Assembly (NCBI RefSeq): GCF_900113605.1
Contig: NZ_FOPY01000015.1
Location: 62,001 to 126,000, forward strand
Direction of reading: 5' to 3'
DNA: 64,000 nt
Origin: Modicisalibacter xianhensis
GTDB taxonomy: Bacteria > Pseudomonadota > Gammaproteobacteria > Pseudomonadales > Halomonadaceae
Made by a program: the position numbers and the translations under genes. This document shows positions 1 to 8,109 of this stretch, in pieces. Position 1 is the stretch's first letter, and every line of letters begins with the position of its first letter. Below the pieces are notes generated by a model. It saw only the letters and a program-made list of their open reading frames with translations, was not told where the DNA came from and made no database searches.

Positions 1-857
1 ACCGCCACCTCACAGACCAGCCGGTGACGCTCGGCACCCAGGGTGAATTGGCGACGCGCCCGGGTGCGCAGGATCAATTGCGGATGCTCGGTATCGTTTT
101 CTTCCATGGCCTGCACGGCATTGCGCGCCACATTGAGTACCGCCTGGATCAGTTGGGCGTCGTCGCCACGCAGCTCGGGCAGGCTGGGGTCGTAGTCGCG
201 CACGTAGTCCACGCGCGGGTGTTCCGCCTCGAGCAACGCCCGGACACGCTCGAGCACCTGGTGGATGTTGAGCGGCTCGTGATGCACGAGGTTGTTGGGC
301 CCCAGCATACGGTCGACCAGATCGCGCAGCCGGTCGGCTTCCTCGACGATGATGCGGGTAAACTCCGCCAGTTGCGGGTTGGGCAGGTCGCGCTCGAGCA
401 GTTGCGCCGCGCCACGAATACCACCTAGAGGATTCTTGATTTCGTGAGCCAGGCCACGGGACAGTACCTTGATGGTTTCCTGGCGGGCGATCAGCGCTTC
501 CTCGCGGGAAATTCGCATCAGGCGATCGCGTGGCTCGATCTCCAGCAGCAGCTCGTTCTCGTCCAGTGGTGTCACGGTAAAGTCCACCGTGGTTGCCTCG
601 CCACCGGGCAGAATCAGTACCGCTTCGCGCTGGGTAAAAGGATGCTGCTCGCTCAGGGCCTTGCCCAACAGTTCGGCGACGGCGCCGTTCTCACCATCCA
701 GGCTGTCGAGCCTGGTCCCTTGCACGCGGCTCAGGCTAACGGCCAGCAACGCCTCGGCTGCCGGGTTCAACCAGTTCACGCGTAACGCCCCGTCCAGCGT
801 CACTACGGCGGTGGTCAGATGTTCCAGCAAGCGTTGATACATGGCCTTGTTCCGCAT
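1..857 (-). CDS. glnL: Nitrogen sensor histidine kinase NtrB (partial, C-terminus outside window)
   Basis: This is the N-terminal 285 residues of NtrB, the cytoplasmic kinase/phosphatase that controls NtrC in response to the PII protein. Residues 1-110 form a PAS-type sensor region; the phospho-acceptor motif GLAHEIKNPLGG follows with His138, then the dimerisation helices and the start of the ATPase domain. The kinase N, G1 and G2 boxes would lie beyond base 1. The start is the first ATG at 857; a second in-frame ATG is at 842. It sits downstream of glnA and a DUF4124 gene on the same strand, and ntrC would be expected next. The NtrC site at 951-967 lies in its promoter region. Confidence 0.92.
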   Translation of the reverse strand, partial: MRNKAMYQRLLEHLTTAVVTLDGALRVNWLNPAAEALLAVSLSRVQGTRLDSLDGENGAVAELLGKALSEQHPFTQREAVLILPGGEATTVDFTVTPLDENELLLEIEPRDRLMRISREEALIARQETIKVLSRGLAHEIKNPLGGIRGAAQLLERDLPNPQLAEFTRIIVEEADRLRDLVDRMLGPNNLVHHEPLNIHQVLERVRALLEAEHPRVDYVRDYDPSLPELRGDDAQLIQAVLNVARNAVQAMEENDTEHPQLILRTRARRQFTLGAERHRLVCEVA

Positions 858-950
858 AATGGCTTCCCTTCGGATTAGTCATTGCAAGAAGCGCGCCATC
901 TGGAAATGCAGCGTGTTTTACGGGATTGGCGAGATGGCACGCGACCACAA

Positions 951-967
951 TGCACCACGATGGTGCA
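951..967 (-). promoter_or_regulatory. NtrC-binding site upstream of ntrB
   Basis: The sequence TGCACCACGATGGTGCA is an inverted repeat that matches the enteric NtrC consensus (TGCACY-N5-RGTGCA). It lies about 95 bases upstream of the ntrB start and downstream of the DUF4124 gene. In E. coli an NtrC site at the glnL promoter gives repression by NtrC-phosphate; the same autoregulation is inferred here. Confidence 0.8.
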
Positions 968-1043
968 CAAGGAAACTGGCCTTGCCCCACGACGCAACCT
1001 GCGATTCCGCCGCTTGCGACAAAAGCGGGCAGAGCCCGACGGC

Positions 1044-1664
1044 TCAGTTGCTGGAATCGTTCAGTGGCAAGCCGCTCAGGTTGCCCGGATTGGCCGGTGA
1101 ATTGACGCTGGCGCGATGCACGTAGAGGGTTACCGGCGCACTACGATGACGCACCTGGCCCGAGGCATCCAGCAGCTCGGCTTGCAGGATGTGCTCGCCG
1201 CGATCCAGATTGGTGAGCATGAACGCCTTGGTATGCATCGCCGACTGACTGATCTCGCCATCGACCAGGAGACGGACCCGATGGTCCTGGCGCAGATCGG
1301 GATCGATATCCAATTCGACCTGGACGTTACCGCCGTAGCCGGTCTGCAGGGTCGCTTCGTCCTGCGGGGACGCTATCCGAAAGGAGGAGTACGGCATGAA
1401 GGGCGCACCGGGACGGCTCTCCCCCGTACGCCGGCGCGGTACCTGTTCGGCCTGATCGCTCGGCGTCGTACTGGCTGCCGGCGCCTTGACGTCGAGCGAA
1501 GGCACCACGGTCAGCGGCTCGAGCTTGATGCGCTCGCTGTTGGCTCGGGGGCGATCGGAAAAGACAACGTTGCCCTGCTCGTCGACATAACGGTAGACCG
1601 TTGCCGCCTCGAGACCGGCCCAAGGCAACAGGGCTCCCAGCAGCAGGCAGGACAATCGTCTCAT
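1044..1664 (-). CDS. DUF4124 domain-containing secreted protein
   Basis: A 206-residue envelope protein of unknown function. Residues 1-21 are a signal peptide ending near GLEAATVYR; the DUF4124 motif (YRYVDEQGNVVFSDRP) follows directly, then a linker and a beta-rich C-terminal half (about 95-190) that looks like a cohesin/Ig-type fold. A ribosome site GAGGAGAAGG precedes the ATG. Its position between glnA and ntrB is one I recognise from other gammaproteobacteria, but no role in nitrogen control can be read from the sequence. It may be cotranscribed with ntrB or have its own terminator-bounded unit after glnA. Confidence 0.8.
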   Translation of the reverse strand: MRRLSCLLLGALLPWAGLEAATVYRYVDEQGNVVFSDRPRANSERIKLEPLTVVPSLDVKAPAASTTPSDQAEQVPRRRTGESRPGAPFMPYSSFRIASPQDEATLQTGYGGNVQVELDIDPDLRQDHRVRLLVDGEISQSAMHTKAFMLTNLDRGEHILQAELLDASGQVRHRSAPVTLYVHRASVNSPANPGNLSGLPLNDSSN

Positions 1665-1728
1665 GGCCTTCTCCTCGATGGCGGCAAGTCAAAGATGGGT
1701 AACCGGCGAACGTCACCGTAGTGTAACG

Positions 1729-1760
1729 CAAAAAAGGGGCCCCGCATCGCGGGGCCCCTT
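1729..1760 (-). terminator. Rho-independent terminator of glnA
   Basis: Bases 1734-1745 and 1749-1760 form a perfect 12-bp stem (AAGGGGCCCCGC) around a 3-base loop. Read on the minus strand it is followed by a T-run, and it lies 40 bases after the glnA stop codon. Confidence 0.9.
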
Positions 1761-1798
1761 GGTTCACGCCGTCCCGGCGGGACGCGCGATGGCGCTGA

Positions 1799-3205
1799 TT
1801 AGCAGCTGTAGTACAGATCGAACTCGACCGGGTGAGTGGTCATGCGCAGGCGCTCGACGTCCTCGCCCTTGAGTTCGATGTAGGCATCGATCATGTCGTC
1901 GGTGAACACGCCACCTTCGGTCAGGAACGCGCGGTCCTTGTCGAGGGCTTCCAGTGCCTGGTCGAGGCTGTTGGCCACGGTCGGCACCTTCTTGCCTTCT
2001 TCCGGCGGCAAGTCATACAGGTTCTTGTCCATCGCGTCGCCGGGATGGATCTTGTTCTTGATGCCGTCGATACCCGCCATCAACATCGCCGCGAACGCCA
2101 AGTACGGGTTGGCGGTCGGGTCGGGGAAGCGACACTCGACACGCTTGCCCTTCGGGCTGGCGGTGTACGGAATACGGATGGACGCTGAACGGTTACGGGC
2201 CGAGTAGGCCAGCATGACCGGCGCCTCGAAGCCCGGCACCAGGCGCTTGTACGAGTTGGTGGACGCGTTGGTGAAGGCATTCAGGGCACGTGCGTGCTTG
2301 ATAACGCCGCCGATGTAGTAAAGCGCCATCTCGGAAAGGCCCGCGTACTCGTCGCCCGCGAACTGGTTCTGACCATCCTTCCAGAAAGACTGGTGGATGT
2401 GCATGCCAGAGCCATTGTCGCCGACCAGCGGCTTGGGCATGAAGGTCGCGGTCTTGCCGTAGGCATGAGCCACGTTGTGGACCACGTACTTGAGTTCCTG
2501 GACCTCGTCGGCTTTCTTGACCAGGGTGTTGAACTTCACACCGATCTCGTTCTGGCCGGCGTTTGCCACTTCGTGGTGATGCACTTCCACCGACTGGCCG
2601 ATGGCCTCCAGGGTGTTACACATCGCGCTACGGATGTCATGGAAACTGTCGACCGGCGGAACCGGGAAGTAGCCACCCTTGACGCGCGGACGGTGGGCCA
2701 GGTTGCCACCCTCGAGCTTGCGGTCGGTAGACCATGCGCCCTCTTCGGAGGTGATCTTGTACATGGCGCCTTCGATGTCGGCTTTCCAGTGCACCTCGTC
2801 GAAGATGAAGAATTCCGGCTCGGGGCCGAAGAACGCCACGTCACCCAGGCCGGTGGTGTTCAGATAGGCTTCGGCGCGCTTGGCGATGGAGCGCGGGTCG
2901 CGATCGTAGCCCTGCATGGTTGCCGGCTCGATGATGTCGCAACGCAGAATCAGGGTAGCGTCTTCGGTGAACGGATCGAGGAACCCGGTGCCGTCTTCGG
3001 GGCGCAGAATCATGTCGGATTCGTTGATGCCCTTCCAGCCTTCGATGGAGGAGCCGTCGAACATCTGGCCGTTCTCGAAGAACTCTTCGTCGACGGCGGC
3101 AGCCGGAATCGTCACATGCTGCTCTTTACCCTTGGTATCGGTGAAGCGCAGGTCAACCCACTTGACGTCGTGTTCCTCAATCAGGGCGAGTGTCTTCTCA
3201 GACAT
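1799..3205 (-). CDS. glnA: Glutamine synthetase, type I
   Basis: Converts glutamate, ammonia and ATP to glutamine; the cytoplasmic dodecameric GSI enzyme. The 468-residue length matches GSI-beta. Visible motifs are [10 protein letters not shown] (49-58), the ATP-binding motif with [14 protein letters not shown] (258-271), and the adenylylation site NLYDLPPEE with Tyr397, so activity should be controlled by GlnE adenylylation. The start at 3205 (MSEKTL) is chosen over an in-frame ATG 12 bases upstream because GGAGG lies at the right distance from it. The sigma-54 promoter at 3320-3335 and NtrC sites further upstream explain nitrogen-responsive transcription. The next genes downstream are the DUF4124 gene and ntrB. 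Confidence 0.98.
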   Translation of the reverse strand: MSEKTLALIEEHDVKWVDLRFTDTKGKEQHVTIPAAAVDEEFFENGQMFDGSSIEGWKGINESDMILRPEDGTGFLDPFTEDATLILRCDIIEPATMQGYDRDPRSIAKRAEAYLNTTGLGDVAFFGPEPEFFIFDEVHWKADIEGAMYKITSEEGAWSTDRKLEGGNLAHRPRVKGGYFPVPPVDSFHDIRSAMCNTLEAIGQSVEVHHHEVANAGQNEIGVKFNTLVKKADEVQELKYVVHNVAHAYGKTATFMPKPLVGDNGSGMHIHQSFWKDGQNQFAGDEYAGLSEMALYYIGGVIKHARALNAFTNASTNSYKRLVPGFEAPVMLAYSARNRSASIRIPYTASPKGKRVECRFPDPTANPYLAFAAMLMAGIDGIKNKIHPGDAMDKNLYDLPPEEGKKVPTVANSLDQALEALDKDRAFLTEGGVFTDDMIDAYIELKGEDVERLRMTTHPVEFDLYYSC

Positions 3206-3319
3206 GATGTCCTCCACTAATGAGCCCAGGGCTCGAATCGATGGCTTGCGTGTCCAGCGTCACTTTGTAGCATGCCGGGGCCAATATTGCCCATGGCATG
3301 TCCAATCTGGCCATTGAAA

Positions 3320-3335
3320 TGCAGAAGGCGTGCCA
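3320..3335 (-). promoter_or_regulatory. Sigma-54 promoter of glnA
   Basis: On the minus strand the sequence TGGCACGCCTTCTGCA matches the -24/-12 consensus with the required GG-N10-GC spacing. It lies about 115 bases upstream of the glnA start. No competing strong sigma-70 box was picked, although glnA genes often have one as well. Confidence 0.85.
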
Positions 3336-3436
3336 AACTGGAGCACCCGCTTCCATAGAAAAACTCAAGCCATTGATTTTCTTTTAAATTAAATCCACGA
3401 CACTAATTCGTGCGTGGGACCGCAAATGCGCCACTT

Positions 3437-3514
3437 CGCTCCATTCCAGTGCAAGAGCCCTTGAGGCGCACCAACTTGGAACATCACGCCATACTTTTGC
3501 ACCGTTATGGTGCT
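3437..3514 (-). promoter_or_regulatory. NtrC enhancer region of glnA
   Basis: The best site, TGCACCGTTATGGTGCT at 3498-3514, closely resembles the strong NtrC enhancer site of E. coli glnA. Two weaker candidates lie between it and the promoter: 3437-3453 (minus strand TGCACTGGAATGGAGCG) and 3468-3482 (GCACCAACTTGGAAC). They lie about 100-195 bases upstream of the sigma-54 promoter, the usual enhancer distance. The remainder of the gap between glnA and the next gene is AT-rich with no further gene. Confidence 0.78.
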
Positions 3515-3688
3515 CGAGCCATGCCGCCGCACAACTTTTGTGGGAGAAAAGGCCCACAAGTGCCTCAAATCGACGATAATTACCTCACTCAGCCGACGAC
3601 ACATAAAAAAACCATTCTGCAAATTTTTAAAATTCAGTCGCCCGTACATTGAAACCCTTTGAAACCAACGACTACCCTTCCATTACAT

Positions 3689-3718
3689 AACCTCGGGGAC
3701 AGGAATCCCAACGAGGTT
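3689..3718 (+). promoter_or_regulatory. 5'-leader hairpin with GGA loop, possible CsrA site
   Basis: Bases 3689-3695 (AACCTCG) pair with 3712-3718, and inside that GGGA (3696-3699) pairs with TCCC (3706-3709), leaving the loop CAGGAA. CsrA/RsmA proteins bind GGA in such loops. A second GGA sits in the ribosome site AAGGAA (3727-3732) just before the ATG at 3739, which is the geometry of CsrA-repressed mRNAs. Binding is inference. Confidence 0.5.
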
Positions 3719-3738
3719 GAGGACGTAAGGAAACGTCT

Positions 3739-4374
3739 ATGACTATCGTGACCCAAAGGCGGCCTGTGCCCATGTCACGGCAGCCGGCCCAATACCGGAC
3801 TCCAGGTCGCCAAGCAATGAAACACTTTTGCGTCATTATCGACACGCGTCGCGGTTACTCGCGCCTCGGCCGGTGCCTGCGTGCGGTAGCCAAGGCCGTT
3901 GCCAACGTACGGGGATCCGTCGACATCATCCTGATTGCCGACCGGGTACGCTCACGCCTGGTCACTCTCGCCGAGCAGCATGCGGCGCGTATCGTCAAGC
4001 TGCCTTCCGGCCCACGCGGGCAGCGCTACAACACCATTGCCAACAGCGTGCAGGCTGAGGTCCTGGTCTTCATCGATGCCACAGCGGAAATTCCCCCCGG
4101 CTGGTTCGTGCACGTCGAGGATGCGCTGCACGATCACTGGAACGCCGTGACCCTGACCGCCGAGAGTCGCGTACCAGCGTGGCTGGCCCACTTCTATCAC
4201 CCTACGGGGCGCACCATGGCGCTGGCCATCAGACGCACATGGTTCGAGCGTGTTGGCGGCTTCGATCCCGACCTGGACCATACCGCCGAGCGCGACCTGG
4301 CTGGCCGGCTCCTGGCCTGCCATGCCCGCGTGATGCAGCATCATCCAACGGGGGATGCCCAGCGCGCCAGCTAG
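3739..4374 (+). CDS. Glycosyltransferase family 2-like protein
   Basis: A 211-residue protein with a GT-A-like layout: a nucleotide-binding start around residues 30-60 (FCVIIDTRRG, then VDIILIADRV), the acidic segment LVFIDATAEIPPGWF around 110-125 where family members carry a DxD motif, and the acceptor-side motif WFERVGGFDPDLDHTAERDLAGRLL near 170-195. The canonical DxD is not intact (IDAT), so it may be a degenerate or metal-independent member. The ATG at 3739 has the ribosome site AAGGAA; an internal Met (MKHF) at 3817 is an alternative start. The deacetylase gene follows 100 bases downstream, suggesting a two-gene surface polysaccharide unit. Confidence 0.65.
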   Translation: MTIVTQRRPVPMSRQPAQYRTPGRQAMKHFCVIIDTRRGYSRLGRCLRAVAKAVANVRGSVDIILIADRVRSRLVTLAEQHAARIVKLPSGPRGQRYNTIANSVQAEVLVFIDATAEIPPGWFVHVEDALHDHWNAVTLTAESRVPAWLAHFYHPTGRTMALAIRRTWFERVGGFDPDLDHTAERDLAGRLLACHARVMQHHPTGDAQRAS

Positions 4375-4475
4375 GCGCACCGGGAAAAACCGGCATAAAC
4401 TGAAAGCAGGAAGCGTATCGCGCGCGACCGGGAGACTCCCATGCGGGACACGACTCCGGCTCAAGGAGAGAGCCC

Positions 4476-5465
4476 ATGAATGGCCTGGACCTTGCCCAGG
4501 ATCTGGCCCAGCGGTTGAGAGGCCACTGGCGTCGCAGTCTGGCCGAGCCCTTATGGGGACGCAGCGCCATCCTCGTACTGCACCGGGTACTGCCCAGCGA
4601 GCAGGATGCTCGCCTGCCCCATCGCGCCCCCTGGTGCCTGGGGCCTGAAAGCTTCGAGCGCCTGCTGGTCGCGCTTTGCGACGTGGCCCGCCTGGTCAGC
4701 CTGCCTACCGCCATGGCAACCCACCACGACCCCAAGGCACGCATCGCGCTGACCTTCGACGATGGCTGGCGCGACAATATCGAGACCGCCATTCCTCTTC
4801 TAGAGCACTACGCCATTCCGGCCAGCATTTTCGTCAATACCGCCTGGCTGGGACGACCTGGCGGTCACTGGCGCGAGGTGATCGGCGAAGGACTCTGGCA
4901 GGCTCACGCCGCGCCTCGCATCCGCGAGGCCATGGGAGACGTCGGCCTGCCCCTGCCACCCATGCCTCCGCTCAATCCGGACGATGCCTATAGTCGGGCC
5001 CTGCTGGCCTACTTCATGCAGCTCGGCCAGGCCAACCCGCAGCGTGTGGCGGACGTCGCCGCCCAGCTCTGTGATGAACCCGGTTTACCACATCATGGAA
5101 TCGACCCGTTCAGCATGCGCCGCCTGGAATCGGGCGGGCTGGTTCGCTTCGGTGCCCGCGGTGTCGATTTCACCGCCTTCGAGCCGCAGAGCGAGGAGCG
5201 GATACGCTGGCAAGTCCAGCGCTCACGTCGCACCCTGGCGCGCCTGTGCCACGAGCCGTTACCGGTGCTGGCCTATCCCGACGAACATCCCAGCGCCCGG
5301 GTTCAACAGATTGTTCAGCGCTGCGGTATCCAGGCGGCGCTGGCCGGTAGTGGTGGCTGGCTGAGTCACCGCAGCAACCCACTGGCCCTGCCGCGAATCG
5401 CCATCGCGCAGCCGGTTGCGCACAGCCCGGGCCGACTCTTCGATTACCTGCTCGGCCAGCTGTAA
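4476..5465 (+). CDS. Polysaccharide deacetylase family protein (CE4/NodB-like)
   Basis: A 329-residue protein with the NodB homology motif IALTFDDGWRDN around residue 90, the metal/catalytic Asp pair of carbohydrate esterase family 4, followed by AIPASIFVNTAWLG. It should remove acyl groups from an N-acetylated polysaccharide, substrate unknown. No signal peptide is evident, so it may act in the cytoplasm or on a lipid-linked intermediate. Ribosome site AAGGAG precedes the ATG. The adjacent glycosyltransferase supports a role in surface polysaccharide synthesis. Confidence 0.8.
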   Translation: MNGLDLAQDLAQRLRGHWRRSLAEPLWGRSAILVLHRVLPSEQDARLPHRAPWCLGPESFERLLVALCDVARLVSLPTAMATHHDPKARIALTFDDGWRDNIETAIPLLEHYAIPASIFVNTAWLGRPGGHWREVIGEGLWQAHAAPRIREAMGDVGLPLPPMPPLNPDDAYSRALLAYFMQLGQANPQRVADVAAQLCDEPGLPHHGIDPFSMRRLESGGLVRFGARGVDFTAFEPQSEERIRWQVQRSRRTLARLCHEPLPVLAYPDEHPSARVQQIVQRCGIQAALAGSGGWLSHRSNPLALPRIAIAQPVAHSPGRLFDYLLGQL

Positions 5466-5695
5466 CGCATCTGTCGTACCCTCGAGATACAGTCAATGCC
5501 CGACACGGCCATGAACTTTATCGGTGCCGTCTTGTCCGAGTTGGCCAGTACCGCTCGCCTATCTCGTTTTCCCGGTGAATAGCGGCTTCGATGAAAGGAT
5601 GCAAAGGCGCACTCCGCCAGCGTTTTTGCCCCCGATAGGCGACTTTTCCCCGCAACGATTCGCTATTAGAGTGGCAGCGGCCATCGCTCAGCCAC

Positions 5696-5701
5696 TATAA
5701 T
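5696..5701 (+). promoter_or_regulatory. -10 element of typA promoter
   Basis: A perfect TATAAT lies 31 bases upstream of the typA start codon, giving a leader of about 25 bases. The -35 region is weak (TGGCAG at 5672-5677 with an 18-base spacer is the best candidate). Confidence 0.55.
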
Positions 5702-5731
5702 GCGCCCCCTATTTCCCAGCAGGATCGCGTC

Positions 5732-7558
5732 GTGATCGAGAATCTTCGCAACATTGCCATTATCGCCCACGTCGACCACGGCAAAACCACGTTGGTCGAC
5801 AAGCTGCTCCAGCAGTCCGGGACCCTGGACCGCAAGGCCGAGGGCCAGGAGCGCATCATGGACTCCAACGACCAGGAAAAGGAACGCGGCATCACCATCC
5901 TGGCCAAGAACACCGCGATCCGCTGGCAGGCGCCCGATGAGCGCGTCTATCACATCAACATCGTCGACACTCCCGGGCACGCCGACTTCGGTGGCGAGGT
6001 CGAACGCGTCATGTCCATGGTCGACTCGGTACTGCTGCTGGTCGACGCGGTCGACGGCCCGATGCCGCAGACCCGCTTCGTGACCCAGAAAGCCTTCGAC
6101 CAGGGCCTCAAGCCGATCGTCGTGGTCAACAAGATCGACCGCCCCGGTGCACGTCCGGACTGGGTCATCGACCAGATCTTCGACCTGTTCGACAACCTCG
6201 GCGCCTCCGACGAGCAGCTCGACTTCCCGATCATCTACTGCTCGGCGCTCAACGGCATTGCCGGCCCCGAGCCGGACCAGCTCGCCGACGACATGGCACC
6301 GATGTTCCAGTCCATCGTGGACATCGTCGAGCCGCCCAAGGTCGAACTCGATGCCCCGTTCCAGATGCAGATCTCGGCACTGGACTATAACAGCTACGTC
6401 GGCGTCATCGGCCTGGGCCGTATCAAGCGTGGCAGCGTGCGTCCCAACCAGCAGGTCACGGTAATCACCAAGGAAGGCAACAGCCGCCGCGGCAAGATCG
6501 GCCAGGTGATGACCCACATGGGCCTCGAGCGCGTGCAGACCGAGGAAGCCACCGCCGGCGACATCATCTGCATCACCGGCATCGAGGACCTGGCGATCTC
6601 CGACACGCTGTGCGACCCCAACGCCGTCGAGGCGCTGCCGGCACTGACCGTCGATGAACCGACCGTGTCAATGACCTTCCAGGTCAACGACTCGCCGTTT
6701 GCCGGCAAGGACGGCAAGTTCGTCACCAGCCGCAACATCCGCGATCGCCTGGATCAGGAGCTGATCCACAACGTCGCGCTGCGCGTCGAGCAGGGCGACT
6801 CACCGGAGAAGTTCAAGGTCTCCGGGCGTGGCGAACTGCACCTGTCGGTATTGATCGAGACCATGCGCCGCGAAGGCTTCGAGCTTGCCGTAGGCCGCCC
6901 CGAGGTCATCATCAAGGAGATCGATGGTGTCAAGCAGGAGCCCTATGAAGAAGTCATCATCGACGTCGAGGAGCAGCACCAGGGCGCAGTGATGGAGGAG
7001 CTCGGCTACCGCAAGGGCGAGCTGACCAACATGAACCCCGACGGCAAGGGCCGTGTGCGCCTGGACTTCATCATCCCGGCACGCGGGCTGATCGGCTTCC
7101 GTGGCCAATTCCTGACCTTGACCTCGGGCACCGGGATCCTGACCAGCCGCTTCGACCATTATGGCCCGCTCAAGCCGGATGCCTCCATCGAGCGGCGTAA
7201 TGGCGTGCTGGTGTCGATGGTCTCGGGCAAGGCCCTGGCCTATGCCCTGTATGCCCTGCAGGATCGCGGCAAGCTGATCGTCGACCACGGCACCGAAGTC
7301 TACGAAGGCATGCTGGTGGGCATCCACAACCGTGCCAACGACCTGGTGGTCAACCCCACCAAGGCCAAGAAGCTCGACAACATGCGTGCCTCCGGCAATG
7401 ACGAGAACATCGTGTTGACGCCGCCGGTCAAGTTCACGCTGGAGCAGGCCATCGAGTTCCTGGACGACGACGAACTGGTCGAGGTCACGCCCAACCACAT
7501 CCGCCTGCGCAAGAAGCACCTCACCGAGAACGAGCGCAAGCGCGCCAGCAAGAAATAA
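5732..7558 (+). CDS. typA: Ribosome-associated GTPase TypA/BipA
   Basis: A translational GTPase that binds the 70S ribosome and helps large-subunit assembly and stress adaptation. The 608-residue protein shows G1 AHVDHGKTT (12-20), G3 DTPGHADF, G4 NKID, then EF-G-like domains and the BipA-specific C-terminal domain ([18 protein letters not shown]). The start is a GTG at 5732, directly giving [20 protein letters not shown]; no better start exists because the P-loop begins a few residues later. It is transcribed alone, with a TATAAT upstream and a terminator 20 bases after the stop. Confidence 0.97.
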   Translation: MIENLRNIAIIAHVDHGKTTLVDKLLQQSGTLDRKAEGQERIMDSNDQEKERGITILAKNTAIRWQAPDERVYHINIVDTPGHADFGGEVERVMSMVDSVLLLVDAVDGPMPQTRFVTQKAFDQGLKPIVVVNKIDRPGARPDWVIDQIFDLFDNLGASDEQLDFPIIYCSALNGIAGPEPDQLADDMAPMFQSIVDIVEPPKVELDAPFQMQISALDYNSYVGVIGLGRIKRGSVRPNQQVTVITKEGNSRRGKIGQVMTHMGLERVQTEEATAGDIICITGIEDLAISDTLCDPNAVEALPALTVDEPTVSMTFQVNDSPFAGKDGKFVTSRNIRDRLDQELIHNVALRVEQGDSPEKFKVSGRGELHLSVLIETMRREGFELAVGRPEVIIKEIDGVKQEPYEEVIIDVEEQHQGAVMEELGYRKGELTNMNPDGKGRVRLDFIIPARGLIGFRGQFLTLTSGTGILTSRFDHYGPLKPDASIERRNGVLVSMVSGKALAYALYALQDRGKLIVDHGTEVYEGMLVGIHNRANDLVVNPTKAKKLDNMRASGNDENIVLTPPVKFTLEQAIEFLDDDELVEVTPNHIRLRKKHLTENERKRASKK

Positions 7559-7576
7559 GCGCTGGCACGGCATAAT

Positions 7577-7612
7577 GAAGGGGCCCCTCACCGGGCCCCT
7601 TCTTCGTTTCCG
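7577..7612 (+). terminator. Terminator after typA
   Basis: GAAGGGGCCC (7577-7586) pairs with GGGCCCCTTC (7593-7602) around a 6-base loop, followed by TTCGTTTC. Confidence 0.85.
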
Positions 7613-7741
7613 GACGCTTGATGGCCCTTGGCTTGATCCTTGGGCGTGCAGGTATCGCCTGCATGGCAGGTCCCGCACTTTCCCTCAGCCCCTACGCCCG
7701 GCTAAGCTGAGAGAGTCCACGTTCATCACCAAGGAGGGAGC

Positions 7742-8053
7742 ATGCACAAACACGTCGAGTGGGACACACCGGGAACGCAGAGTGTCCAGTCCCACTATGC
7801 CAATGACCCCAACGACTATGGCGAGCCCCACCAAGGCAGCATCGTCAGTGGCCGTTATCGGGGTGCGAACGTGCGTGTGCGCGTCGAGGCCTACCGCGAC
7901 GCCACCAGCATCGGCGAGGTCGTCGCCCTGATCGATGGCAACAGCGGCGAGCGCCTGAAGCAACTGGGCGATCTGTCGCTGGGTGATATCGTTCGCCTGC
8001 CCGACGACAAGCGGGCCTTCGAGTCCAGTCAGGCCGGCGGCGACGAGGACTGA
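7742..8053 (+). CDS. Hypothetical protein, 103 residues
   Basis: I do not recognise this family. It is a soluble, acidic protein without signal peptide or membrane segment. A strong ribosome site (AAGGAGGGAGC) precedes the ATG, and codon use fits the neighbours, so it is very likely real. The middle (residues 30-95) has alternating hydrophobic residues such as ANVRVRVEAYRD and GEVVALIDGNSG, consistent with a small beta-barrel fold. It stands alone between typA and a convergent diguanylate cyclase gene. Confidence 0.7.
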   Translation: MHKHVEWDTPGTQSVQSHYANDPNDYGEPHQGSIVSGRYRGANVRVRVEAYRDATSIGEVVALIDGNSGERLKQLGDLSLGDIVRLPDDKRAFESSQAGGDED

Positions 8054-8066
8054 GTTCAGAGGCACT

Positions 8067-8109
8067 GCTGGCTCAGGCGTTTCGCCTTCAGGTCAGCGCC
8101 TGAGCCAGC
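8067..8109 (-). terminator. Inverted repeat at the 3' end of the diguanylate cyclase gene
   Basis: GCTGGCTCAGGCG (8067-8079) is perfectly complementary to 8097-8109 with a 17-base loop. The stop codon of the minus-strand gene lies in the loop, and the repeat is also just after the convergent plus-strand gene. No T-run follows, so it could be a Rho-independent-like terminator for either gene or an mRNA-stabilising hairpin. Confidence 0.45.

Noticed and set aside
2294-3220. 308-codon open frame antisense to glnA
   Set aside because: Complement of glutamine synthetase; no recognisable domain.
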